Below are positions 1 through 6,152 of a DNA stretch of 22,078 nt, one piece after another (positions within the stretch are counted from its first letter, which is position 1; every line of letters starts with the position of its first letter). Source of the stretch: Candidatus Omnitrophota bacterium. GTDB taxonomy: Bacteria > Omnitrophota > Gorgyraeia > JABMRN01 > RBG-13-46-9. A program made the translations under genes and the position numbers. The stretch lies in contig JADHYL010000007.1 in assembly GCA_016782495.1 (NCBI GenBank), positions 1-22,078 on the forward strand, given 5' to 3'. Under the pieces are notes generated by a model. The model saw only the letters and a program-made list of their open reading frames with translations. It was not told where the DNA came from and searched no databases.

Positions 1-430
1 AGTTTAATCCGGAAATAGAGGAGAAGTCCAACGCGCCGTTTTCATCGATTGTGCTAGCCAATATTACGCGCTTATTTTTAAGCGCGCCGGCAAGCTCTTC
101 GTCGCTTTCGGATTCCGATTTTCCGAAAAACGCAAAATCAAACCCTATTAACTGCGGGCCAGCATGGGAAAGGTTTTCAATGGCATTAGCAAAGTATGAA
201 CGAGAGTAAGGCCATCGCTCGTTTATGATTTTCAATGTGTCGTTATCAATTACCACGAGCAATATATCCGATATTTCACGAGGCGGTTTTACAAATTTAT
301 ATTTAATACGCATCAAACGGTCATAGAGCTTCCAGTGGAGAGTTTCGAGAAGCGGGACATTTTTGCCTAATTCAGATACGGCAAGCGCAAGCACGCAGCT
401 GATAAGAATAATAAATACCATCCGTTTCAT
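1..430 (-). CDS. CHASE2-domain protein, N-terminal part (cut by window edge)
   Basis: This reading frame opens at ATG 430-428 on the minus strand and stays open for 143 codons to the window edge. Residues 4-20 form one hydrophobic membrane segment. The rest reads like a CHASE2 sensor domain: LYDRLMRIKYK, then a PP pair, then DILLVVIDNDTL, RWPYSR and LIGFDFAFF, the usual CHASE2 order. CHASE2 is an extracytoplasmic sensory domain normally followed by membrane helices and an output module such as a nucleotide cyclase, kinase or phosphatase. The output half lies outside the window, so the signalling type is unknown. The gene is divergent from rfaE1 and has its own promoter abutting the start codon. 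Family assignment is firm in style, but no ligand can be inferred. Confidence 0.8.
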   Translation of the reverse strand, partial: MKRMVFIILISCVLALAVSELGKNVPLLETLHWKLYDRLMRIKYKFVKPPREISDILLVVIDNDTLKIINERWPYSRSYFANAIENLSHAGPQLIGFDFAFFGKSESESDEELAGALKNKRVILASTIDENGALDFSSISGLN

Positions 431-436
431 ACTCAA

Positions 437-465
437 AATATACACTAAATTTTACTATTTAGCAA
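437..465 (-). promoter_or_regulatory. Sigma70-like promoter of the CHASE2 gene, leaderless geometry
   Basis: On the minus strand TTGCTA (465-460) and TATATT (442-437) are separated by exactly 17 nt. Only six bases lie between the -10 box and the ATG at 430, so transcription would start at or within a base or two of the start codon. This is predicted by eye from consensus. Confidence 0.5.
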
Positions 466-491
466 GCTTACGAACGGCTCCTCGAACTCAT

Positions 492-540
492 GCGCGCGGC
501 ATAATGCGTAGGGCATAATGCGTATGGCGTAGGGCGAAAC
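492..540. repeat. Heptamer-period array, GC(A/G)TANN type
   Basis: Seven consecutive 7-nt units beginning with GC: GCGCGCG, GCATAAT, GCGTAGG, GCATAAT, GCGTATG, GCGTAGG, GCGAAAC. The pair GCATAAT-GCGTAGG is followed 14 nt later by GCATAAT-GCGTATG. It lies between the divergent CHASE2 and rfaE1 genes. No reading frame of note covers it. The rest of the 431-664 spacer holds the two promoters and the inverted repeat at 577-619. Confidence 0.75.
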
Positions 541-576
541 GTCGGGTGTCTTGCGTCGGCCGGAGGGAAGGTGTAA

Positions 577-619
577 TTATTGGACAAATTGTAAATGCTA
601 TTGACGATTTGTCCAATAA
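577..619. repeat. Inverted repeat upstream of rfaE1 promoter
   Basis: The arms TTATTGGACAAAT (577-589) and ATTTGTCCAATAA (607-619) are perfect complements. The stem can extend two more pairs through a G-U wobble, leaving a 13-nt loop. It ends eight bases before the -35 box of the rfaE1 promoter. It could be an operator for a dimeric regulator or an RNA hairpin; no T-tract follows, so it does not look like a terminator. Confidence 0.7.
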
Positions 620-626
620 CCAACCA

Positions 627-656
627 TTGACATTATAATATCATATATGGTATGAT
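627..656 (+). promoter_or_regulatory. Sigma70-like promoter of rfaE1, near-leaderless
   Basis: A consensus TTGACA (627-632) lies 18 nt before TATGAT (651-656). The ATG of rfaE1 follows after only eight bases, with no Shine-Dalgarno sequence, so the transcript would be leaderless or nearly so. A second perfect TATAAT sits at 634-639, but its only -35 candidate (TTGTCC, 609-614, inside the inverted repeat) is 19 nt away. Confidence 0.6.
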
Positions 657-664
657 TAGCAGTT

Positions 665-1678
665 ATGAAAAGCCAGAGTTTCACGAAGCTTAGAGGCATA
701 ATCTCGAGTTTCAGAGATAAGAAAATCCTTGTTATCGGCGATCTCATACTGGACGAGTTCATATGGGGCAAGGTCTCGCGTATCTCACCCGAGGCGCCGG
801 TTCCCGTTGTGTGGGCAGACCGGGAGAGCTTCATGCCGGGCGGGGCGTCCAACGTTGCCAACAATATTAATGCCCTAAGTGGCAAGGCCTACATGGTAGG
901 CGTTGTCGGAAACGATGACAGGGCGGGTATTTTAAAAGGCGAACTCGAGCACAGAGGCGTCAACATAGACGGCGTATTTTCTGATTCACAGAGGCCCACG
1001 ATCCTTAAAACCCGCGTGATTGCCCACCAGCAGCAGGTTGTCCGCATTGACAGGGAGAAAGTGGACCCCCTAAAAGATAGTTTGGTGAAGAAAATCGTAA
1101 GCTTTATCGAGGGCATGATAGACGAGATAGATGGTGTGATAGTGGAGGATTACGGCAAGGGGTTAATTACGCCGAAGCTTCTCGACAAAATAGTCCCGCT
1201 TGCTAAAGGTAAGAAAAAAGTCATAACCGTTGACCCGAAAGAAGAGCATTTTTCCTATTACAAAGGTGTAACTGTCATTACCCCCAATAACGCCGAGGCT
1301 TCGCGCGCCGCGGGGTTTGAGATAAAGGATAAGGCGACGCTTAAAAAGGCGGGGCATGAACTCCTTAAAAAGCTCAAAGTGCAGGTTGTTCTGATAACGC
1401 TGGGCGAGGACGGTATGATGGTTTTCGAAAAGGATAAACCGCCCAAGAAAATAGATACGATTGCGCAGGAGGTTTTTGATGTTTCGGGAGCCGGAGACAC
1501 GGTCGCGGCAAGCTATACGCTGGCGCTTGTCTCGGGCGCGAATCCCATTCAGGCGGCCCATATCGCTAACTGCGCGGCAGGGATTGTTGTCGGCAAAGTA
1601 GGGATAGCCGTCACGACACAGGATGAGGTTATAGGTAGAATACGCGAAGAAATCGGAAAAGCGAGGAAAGCTTCTTAG
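665..1678 (+). CDS. rfaE1: D-glycero-beta-D-manno-heptose-7-phosphate kinase (HldE kinase domain, stand-alone)
   Basis: This is a PfkB/ribokinase-fold sugar kinase of 337 residues that phosphorylates heptose 7-phosphate at C1 on the way to ADP-heptose for the LPS inner core. Visible marks are ILVIGDLILDEFIWG near residue 22, ISPEAPVPVV near 40, the substrate motif PGGASNVANN (58-67) and the ATP/anion-hole motif DVSGAGDT (272-279), where D278 is the expected catalytic base. The length matches the N-terminal half of E. coli HldE. The cytidylyltransferase/adenylyltransferase half is absent and is not encoded elsewhere in the window, so it must be a separate gene. The start is fixed by the promoter immediately upstream. 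The last codons and the stop TAG run into an AGCTT repeat array. The adjacent Kdo genes support an LPS role over other PfkB kinases. Confidence 0.9.
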   Translation: MKSQSFTKLRGIISSFRDKKILVIGDLILDEFIWGKVSRISPEAPVPVVWADRESFMPGGASNVANNINALSGKAYMVGVVGNDDRAGILKGELEHRGVNIDGVFSDSQRPTILKTRVIAHQQQVVRIDREKVDPLKDSLVKKIVSFIEGMIDEIDGVIVEDYGKGLITPKLLDKIVPLAKGKKKVITVDPKEEHFSYYKGVTVITPNNAEASRAAGFEIKDKATLKKAGHELLKKLKVQVVLITLGEDGMMVFEKDKPPKKIDTIAQEVFDVSGAGDTVAASYTLALVSGANPIQAAHIANCAAGIVVGKVGIAVTTQDEVIGRIREEIGKARKAS

Positions 1679-1790
1679 CTTATAGCTTCCTAGCTTTTAG
1701 GAAATGACCGCAGTCAAATAAAAGGGAACAACCTACATTAAATATCCTAAAAAGCTATAAGCTAAAAGCTAATAAGCTAGAAAGCTGGAT
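1669..1790. repeat. Paired AGCT heptamer arrays in inverted orientation
   Basis: The left array has AGCT at 1669, 1677, 1684 and 1692, read as AGCTT-type units. The right array has AGCT at 1753, 1760, 1767, 1775 and 1783, read as AGCTA-type units, spaced 7-8 nt. The right array is largely the reverse complement of the left: 1677-1702 can pair with 1745-1763 apart from a bulge, leaving a loop of about 42 nt. The left array overlaps the last codons and stop of rfaE1. The right array ends two bases before the kdsB ATG. Confidence 0.75.
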
Positions 1791-1792
1791 AA

Positions 1793-2575
1793 ATGAAAGC
1801 AATTGGCATAATACCCGCCAGATGGAAGGCGTCGAGATTCGAAGGCAAGATATTGGCACTCCTCGCCGGAAAGCCGCTCATACAGCATGTATGGGAACGC
1901 GCGAAAGAGTCGCATATCCTGGATGATTTGATCATTGCCACGGATAGCGAAGAAGTCATAAAAGCAGCCAAAAAGTTCGGCGGTAAAGCCGTTTACACGT
2001 CAAAAGACCAGCCCTCGGGAACAGACAGAATAGGAGAGGTCATAAACGCGATAGACGTCGACATAGTGGTGAACATACAGGGCGATGAGCCTCTTATCCA
2101 TTACACCATGATAGACGGCCTGGCTAATACGCTTTTGGAAGATAAATCGATACCCATGGCGACCGTAATAAGAAGGATAACTAATAAAGAAGAACTCTTA
2201 AATCCGAATGTAGTAAAAGTCGTGGTCGATAAGGAGGGGTACGCGCTCTATTTTTCAAGAAGCCCTATTCCGTATGACCGCGAAATAGGCGAGAAACATT
2301 CAGTGCTTAACGTTCATGCGTGGCTTGGCTCGCACACGCACGAGCCAAAACTCTCACAATATTATAAGCATATCGGTATTTACGCGTATACAAAAGATTT
2401 TCTCTTTACGTATACGAACCTACCGAAATCAAAATTAGAAGAAATTGAAAAGTTAGAGCAGCTGAGAGCCCTTGAGAACGGCTACAGGATAAAAACGATT
2501 GAAACGGAATTTGACACCGTTGGCGTTGACACGCCCGCGGATTTAAAAAGAGCCGAGGAGCTTTTAAGGAAATAA
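1793..2575 (+). CDS. kdsB: 3-deoxy-manno-octulosonate cytidylyltransferase
   Basis: This enzyme couples Kdo to CTP, giving CMP-Kdo for Kdo transferases; it is cytoplasmic. Evidence is the N-terminal nucleotide-binding IPARWKASRF (7-16), ATDSEEV near residue 50, PSGTDRI near 75, the metal-binding QGDEP (96-100), SRSPIPYDR, KHIGIYAYTKDFL, LEQLRALENGY and the closing GVDTPADL. At 260 residues it is longer than E. coli KdsB (248). The extra residues sit between PIPYDRE and KHIGIYAY, a stretch about 13 residues longer than in E. coli, which contains a DNA inverted repeat. No convincing Shine-Dalgarno precedes the ATG; the AGCT array occupies that place. kdsA follows after a 52-nt spacer filled with CACAGAT repeats. 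Confidence 0.95.
   Translation: MKAIGIIPARWKASRFEGKILALLAGKPLIQHVWERAKESHILDDLIIATDSEEVIKAAKKFGGKAVYTSKDQPSGTDRIGEVINAIDVDIVVNIQGDEPLIHYTMIDGLANTLLEDKSIPMATVIRRITNKEELLNPNVVKVVVDKEGYALYFSRSPIPYDREIGEKHSVLNVHAWLGSHTHEPKLSQYYKHIGIYAYTKDFLFTYTNLPKSKLEEIEKLEQLRALENGYRIKTIETEFDTVGVDTPADLKRAEELLRK
2325..2348. repeat. Inverted repeat inside kdsB
   Basis: TTGGCTCG (2325-2332) and CGAGCCAA (2341-2348) form a perfect 8-bp stem around an 8-nt loop. It lies in the KdsB segment that is longer than in E. coli and keeps the reading frame. This may be a small in-frame palindromic insertion, or chance. Confidence 0.55.
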
Positions 2576-2629
2576 CACAGATAAAATAGCACAGATTAGC
2601 ACAGACGGAAGTCACAGATGGGCACAGAT
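2576..2629. repeat. CACAGAT repeat array between kdsB and kdsA
   Basis: CACAGA(T/C) occurs at 2576, 2590, 2600, 2613 and 2623. The first two are exactly 14 nt apart, the others 10 or 13. The fifth unit contains the ATG used by kdsA (2628) and the fourth contains an out-of-frame ATG (2618). No Shine-Dalgarno sequence is visible. Confidence 0.75.
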
Positions 2630-3443
2630 GGGAAGACAAGTAAAAGTTAGAGATATAAAGATAGGTAGGGGCAACCCAATTGTTCTCATAGGCGGGCCGT
2701 GCGTTATCGAGAGCGAAAAAAGCGCGATAAAGCACGCCAAAGCTATAAAAAAAATCACCGATAAGCTCGGAATGCCTTTTATTTTTAAATCCAGCTATGA
2801 TAAAGCGAACCGCTCGTCAATCAAATCCTACCGCGGGCCCGGCCTTAAAAAAGGATTGGCTATACTGGAAAAAGTGAAGAAAGCCGCCGGGGTCCCTGTC
2901 TTAAGCGACGTTCATTGTAAAGAGGAGATCAAGATAGCGAAAAATGTTTTAGACGTAATACAAATCCCCGCATTTCTTTCAAGGCAGACCGACCTCATAC
3001 TCGCCGCGGCCAGGACAAAAAAATGCGTGAACATCAAAAAGGGACAGTTTCTCGCGCCGTGGGATATGAAAAATGTCATTAAAAAGATAGAATCCGCCGG
3101 AAACAGGAACATTATTATCACGGAAAGAGGGGCGACTTTCGGATACAACATGCTTGTTAGCGATTTCCGCTCGATACTACTCATGAAAAGATTCGGATAC
3201 CCGATTTGTTTTGATGTTTCGCATTCCGTTCAGCTTCCCGGAGGGCTGGGGACCAGAAGCGGCGGTAAAAGCGAATTCATGGAGCCCCTGGCGTCCTGCG
3301 CGGTTGTATGCGGAGTTGACGCGATTTTCGTGGAAATCCACGAAAATCCGAAAAAAGCGCTAAGCGACGGACCCAACACGCTTAAGCTTAGCGCCTTGGA
3401 AGGATTCTTGAGGAAAATAAAAAAGCTGGAGAGCGTAAGATGA
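2628..3443 (+). CDS. kdsA: 3-deoxy-8-phosphooctulonate synthase (Kdo-8-P synthase), metal-dependent type
   Basis: It condenses phosphoenolpyruvate with arabinose 5-phosphate to Kdo 8-phosphate. The 271 residues carry the family pattern: IGGPCVIES, FIFKSSYDKANRSS, RGPGLKKGL, VLSDVH, QIPAFLSRQTDL, KKGQFLAPWDM, TERGATFGYNMLVSD, FDVSHSVQLPG and SDGPNTL. The residue before VIES is Cys (C25). With H199, E236 and D247 it keeps the spacing of the metal ligands of the Aquifex enzyme (C11, H185, E222, D233; constant offset 14), so this should be the metal-dependent class, unlike the E. coli enzyme, which has Asn there. The start falls inside a CACAGATG repeat. Beginning at 2628 gives a normal N-terminus for the family. 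The stop overlaps the kdsD start (ATGA), indicating translational coupling. Confidence 0.95.
   Translation: MGRQVKVRDIKIGRGNPIVLIGGPCVIESEKSAIKHAKAIKKITDKLGMPFIFKSSYDKANRSSIKSYRGPGLKKGLAILEKVKKAAGVPVLSDVHCKEEIKIAKNVLDVIQIPAFLSRQTDLILAAARTKKCVNIKKGQFLAPWDMKNVIKKIESAGNRNIIITERGATFGYNMLVSDFRSILLMKRFGYPICFDVSHSVQLPGGLGTRSGGKSEFMEPLASCAVVCGVDAIFVEIHENPKKALSDGPNTLKLSALEGFLRKIKKLESVR
3323..3348. repeat. Near-perfect palindrome within kdsA
   Basis: GATTTTCGTGGA (3323-3334) and TCCACGAAAATC (3337-3348) are perfect 12-nt complements separated by two bases. They cover the codons for FVEIHENP, which include metal ligand E236. The protein segment is normal for the family, so the palindrome arises from codon choice. 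Confidence 0.7.
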
Positions 3444-4423
3444 GCCGTAAGATGAGCGGGTCAAAAAATATTAGAAAAGCCAAGGAAGTATTGAAAATAG
3501 AAGCAAAAGCGATCCTCGGGCTAACAAAAAAAATCGATAAAAATTTTGACCGGATAATAAATTTTCTCGCAAAATCCAAAGGCAGGGTAATACTTACCGG
3601 CATGGGTAAGGCGGGCTTCATCGCGCAGAAGATTTCGGCCACACTTTCCTCAACAGGCACACCTTCTTTGTATTTGCATCCGGCAGAAGCGTTGCACGGC
3701 GATTTGGGCAGGGTAATCAAAGAGGACGTTTTAATCGCCTTTTCCAATAGCGGCGAAACCGAGGAAATCATAAAGCTACTTCCCGTAATAAAAAAGATCG
3801 GCTCAAGGCTCATAGCCGTTGTGGGCAACACTAAATCGACGCTGGCCAAAAACGCCGATTATGCCCTCGATACGTCGGTGAAAAAAGAGGCGTGCTCTCT
3901 GGGGCTTGCGCCCACCGCGTCCACGACCGCAATGCTGGCGATGGGCGACGCCCTCTCGGTGGCGCTTCTCGACAGAAAAGGCTTCAGGGAAAAAGATTTT
4001 GCGCTATATCATCCGGCCGGCGCCTTAGGAAAAAGGCTCATTTTAAAAGTAGAAGACATAATGAGGACCGGAAACGCCAACCCGATCGTGCGGGAAGACG
4101 CAAGAGTAAAAGACGTTTTGTTAAAAATAACAAAGGCGCGCGCCGGTTCTGCGAGCGTTGTTAATACAAAAGGCGTCCTCACGGGTATATTTACAGACGG
4201 GGACTTAAGAAGGCATTTGGACGGAAAGGTAAATATCGTCAATAAAAAGATAAAAGATATCATGACCAAGTCCCCGGTTACGATAAGAAAAGAACGCCTT
4301 GCCGCGGAGGCATTCCAGATACTGCGCTCAAAAAAGATAGACGAAATCCCTGTTGTTGACAAAAAAGGGAAACCCGCGGGCCTTCTCGATGTTCAGGATA
4401 TTCTAAAGGCGGGATTAGTTTAA
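3440..4423 (+). CDS. kdsD: Arabinose-5-phosphate isomerase (KdsD/KpsF/GutQ family)
   Basis: It interconverts ribulose 5-phosphate and arabinose 5-phosphate, the first step towards Kdo. The 327 residues match E. coli KdsD (328). An N-terminal SIS domain has TGMGKAG (K57, equivalent to E. coli K59), SSTGTPSLYLHPAEALHGDLG and SNSGETEEI (102-110). Catalytic H191 lies in ALYHPAGALGK (E. coli H193). Two CBS domains follow, at about 205-265 (starting MRTGNANPIV; FTDGDLRRH) and 268-327 (IMTKSPVTI; VVDKKGKPAGLLDVQDIL). The start overlaps the kdsA stop by four bases. A second in-frame ATG is four codons downstream. The order kdsA-kdsD-kdsC supports the Kdo role over the sorbitol-linked paralogue. Confidence 0.95.
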   Translation: MSRKMSGSKNIRKAKEVLKIEAKAILGLTKKIDKNFDRIINFLAKSKGRVILTGMGKAGFIAQKISATLSSTGTPSLYLHPAEALHGDLGRVIKEDVLIAFSNSGETEEIIKLLPVIKKIGSRLIAVVGNTKSTLAKNADYALDTSVKKEACSLGLAPTASTTAMLAMGDALSVALLDRKGFREKDFALYHPAGALGKRLILKVEDIMRTGNANPIVREDARVKDVLLKITKARAGSASVVNTKGVLTGIFTDGDLRRHLDGKVNIVNKKIKDIMTKSPVTIRKERLAAEAFQILRSKKIDEIPVVDKKGKPAGLLDVQDILKAGLV

Positions 4424-4451
4424 CTCCAACAAGGTCACACGTATAAGACAC

Positions 4452-4988
4452 ATGCCGCAACTAAACGAAAACAGCGTATTAGAACGCGCAAAAAAAATCA
4501 GGCTTCTACTATTGGACGTAGACGGCGTGCTCACCGACGGCCGCATCATAATCGGAAGCTACGGAGACGAGATAAAGAACTTTGACGTAAATGACGGCCT
4601 CGGCATTTTTCTTATCAAAAAGGGCGGTCTCCGCTCGGCCATCATTACCGCCAAAAACTCCAGAGCCGTTAAAATACGCGCCAGGCATCTCAAAATAGAC
4701 AAAGTCTACGAAAACCATTACAAAATCAAATCCTTGAATGATATCAAAAAAAGATTTAAAGTGAAAGAGGAGGAGATCTGTTTTGTCGGAGATGATTTAA
4801 TAGATTTATCTATTCTTAAAAGAGTGGGCCTTGCCTGCGCGGTGCCGAATGCCTGCAAAGAAGTAAAAGACGCCGCTCATTATGTGACCCGCTTACCCGG
4901 AGGAAAGGGCGCGGTGAGAGAAATCTGCGAGCTCATTCTTAAAGCTCAGGGCAAGTGGGACGAGCTAGTGAAAGCGTATTCAGAATAA
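4452..4988 (+). CDS. kdsC: 3-deoxy-manno-octulosonate-8-phosphatase
   Basis: A HAD-superfamily phosphatase of the C0 (cap-less, tetrameric) type that removes phosphate from Kdo 8-phosphate. Motif I is LLLDVDGVLTDGR (nucleophile D22, acid D24), followed by FDVNDGLGI, motif II IITAKNS, HLKIDKVYENH, and motif IV VGDDLIDLSIL (D114, D115). The length of 178 residues is close to E. coli KdsC (188). The ATG lies in a GACACATG word that recurs just after the gene at 4995-5002, and AAGGTCACACG occurs both before (4431-4441) and after (5014-5024) the gene. With it, the window encodes every step from ribulose 5-phosphate to CMP-Kdo. Confidence 0.95.
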   Translation: MPQLNENSVLERAKKIRLLLLDVDGVLTDGRIIIGSYGDEIKNFDVNDGLGIFLIKKGGLRSAIITAKNSRAVKIRARHLKIDKVYENHYKIKSLNDIKKRFKVKEEEICFVGDDLIDLSILKRVGLACAVPNACKEVKDAAHYVTRLPGGKGAVREICELILKAQGKWDELVKAYSE

Positions 4989-4994
4989 AATAGG

Positions 4995-5024
4995 GACACA
5001 TGACACACGACACAAGGTCACACG
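4995..5024. repeat. GACACAN heptamer array after kdsC, mirrored before it
   Basis: Three back-to-back heptamers, GACACAT, GACACAC and GACACAA (4995-5015), are followed by AAGGTCACACG (5014-5024). The same words occur upstream of kdsC in reverse order, AAGGTCACACG at 4431-4441 and GACACATG at 4447-4454, so kdsC is bracketed by shared words. Confidence 0.75.
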
Positions 5025-5042
5025 AATAGTTTAATTCATACT

Positions 5043-5070
5043 AATTTCCAATTTCGAATTTCAAATTTCT
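5043..5070. repeat. AATTTCN heptamer array upstream of queD
   Basis: AATTTC recurs at 5043, 5050, 5057 and 5064, an exact 7-nt period over four units. It ends 19 nt before the queD ATG. A poor -10 candidate (TATAGA, 5074-5079) follows, with no good -35 box, so I do not call a promoter. Confidence 0.85.
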
Positions 5071-5089
5071 CGCTATAGAGAGTTAGAGC

Positions 5090-5449
5090 ATGTATGAAAT
5101 AAAAGTTCGCGAAGAATTTTCCGGGGCGCATAATCTGCGCAATTATAAAGGGAAGTGCGAGGAGCTTCACGGCCATAACTGGAAGATAGAGGTCGCGGTC
5201 ACAAGCGGCACGCTCGACAAAAAAGGCATGGTCATGGATTTTAATGATCTGAAAAAATTCCTGCGCAATATAATCTCTTCGTTTGACCACAAGTATCTGA
5301 ACGATCTAGCCTATTTCAAAAAAGAAAACCCCACGTCCGAAAATATAGCCAGGTTCATTCAGGAAAGCCTTTCGCGCTCGATTAAGAAAAAAAAGATTAA
5401 GGTATCAGTCTGGGAAACGGACAATTCCTGTGCGTCGTACGAAAAATAA
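5090..5449 (+). CDS. queD: 6-carboxy-5,6,7,8-tetrahydropterin synthase
   Basis: It converts 7,8-dihydroneopterin triphosphate to 6-carboxytetrahydropterin, the first committed step of preQ0 formation. Zinc ligands H14 (FSGAHNL) and H27/H29 (ELHGHNW), catalytic C23 (KCEELHGH), D66-H67 (FDHKYLND) and E109 (VWETDNSC) are all present, in the spacing of the PTPS/QueD family. The CxxxHGH pattern is typical of bacterial QueD. The length of 119 residues is normal. queC starts within its last 20 bases, so the two are translationally coupled. GTP cyclohydrolase (folE), which makes the substrate, is not in the window. Confidence 0.95.
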   Translation: MYEIKVREEFSGAHNLRNYKGKCEELHGHNWKIEVAVTSGTLDKKGMVMDFNDLKKFLRNIISSFDHKYLNDLAYFKKENPTSENIARFIQESLSRSIKKKKIKVSVWETDNSCASYEK

Positions 5450-6104
5450 AAAAGCTATAATCCTTCTTTCCGGTGGCATTGATTCAGCCACAGCTCTTTA
5501 TCTGGCAAAAAATAAGGGATTTAAGCCACTCGCCTTGATATTTGATTACGGCCAGCGCCATAAGAAGGAAGTCGATTGCGCTAAAAAAATCGCGGATTCA
5601 ACCGGCTCGGCATATAGGGTTATGAAACTCAACCTCCCGCACAAGGGAAGTTCGCTTCTGGATAAAAAGGCGAGGTTGCCGGGGAAACGCTCTTTTGAAG
5701 AAATAAAACAAAAAGGAATCCCCTCCACATACGTGCCCGGCCGCAATTTGATATTCTTAAGTATTGCCGCCTCTTTTGCGGAAAGCGTAAAAGCGGAGGC
5801 CATATTTATAGGCGCGCACACCGAAGACTATTCCGGCTATCCCGATTGCCGGGAGGTTTTTTTAAAGGATTTTAAAAGAGCGGTTAATTCGGGCACGAAA
5901 TCAGGGAAAAATATCAGGATTTACGCGCCCCTTATCAATAAGAGCAAAAAGGAAATCGTGAAAATCGGCCAAAGATTAAAAGTTCCTTTTGAATATACAT
6001 GGTCATGTTATAAAGGCGGGAAATTACCCTGCGGCGTATGCGACAGTTGCATTTTTAGAAAAAAAGCATTTAAAGAATTAGGACTCGCCGATCCCGCACG
6101 ATAA
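5430..6104 (+). CDS. queC: 7-cyano-7-deazaguanine (preQ0) synthase
   Basis: An ATP-dependent enzyme that turns 7-carboxy-7-deazaguanine plus ammonia into preQ0. It has the PP-loop LLSGGIDSATAL (12-23), DYGQRHKKE, STYVPGRNLIFLSIAASFAE, GAHTEDYSGYPDC and a C-terminal zinc cluster C193-x7-C201-x2-C204-x2-C207, all diagnostic of QueC. The start is a GTG lying inside the end of queD. Starting there gives a short basic lead before the beta strand KKAIILLSGG, which is normal. The length of 224 residues is typical. It is followed by an ACGG heptamer array and queE. Confidence 0.95.
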   Translation: MRRTKNKKAIILLSGGIDSATALYLAKNKGFKPLALIFDYGQRHKKEVDCAKKIADSTGSAYRVMKLNLPHKGSSLLDKKARLPGKRSFEEIKQKGIPSTYVPGRNLIFLSIAASFAESVKAEAIFIGAHTEDYSGYPDCREVFLKDFKRAVNSGTKSGKNIRIYAPLINKSKKEIVKIGQRLKVPFEYTWSCYKGGKLPCGVCDSCIFRKKAFKELGLADPAR

Positions 6105-6132
6105 ACGGTACACGGAAAACGGTAAACGTAAC
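6105..6132. repeat. ACGGNAN heptamer array before queE
   Basis: ACGGTAC, ACGGAAA, ACGGTAA and ACGTAAC are four consecutive units with an exact 7-nt period. The array begins immediately after the queC stop (6102-6104) and ends 20 nt before the queE ATG. No Shine-Dalgarno site is evident for queE. Confidence 0.85.
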
Positions 6133-6152
6133 GCTATTATAGTGTTGGTGTA

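Noticed and set aside
1163..1561. Long open frame on the minus strand within rfaE1
   Set aside because: Antisense to a conserved kinase domain, no recognisable motif or ribosome site.
665..1678. Bifunctional HldE
   Set aside because: The protein stops after the kinase domain and the next gene is kdsB; no adenylyltransferase domain follows.
3892..4164. A 90-residue open frame inside kdsD
   Set aside because: It lies in another frame of a gene with strong family evidence and has a composition typical of a shadow frame.
4989..5089. preQ1 riboswitch before queD
   Set aside because: The spacer consists of GACACAN and AATTTCN arrays; I could not find the C-rich/A-rich pseudoknot pattern of preQ1 riboswitches.
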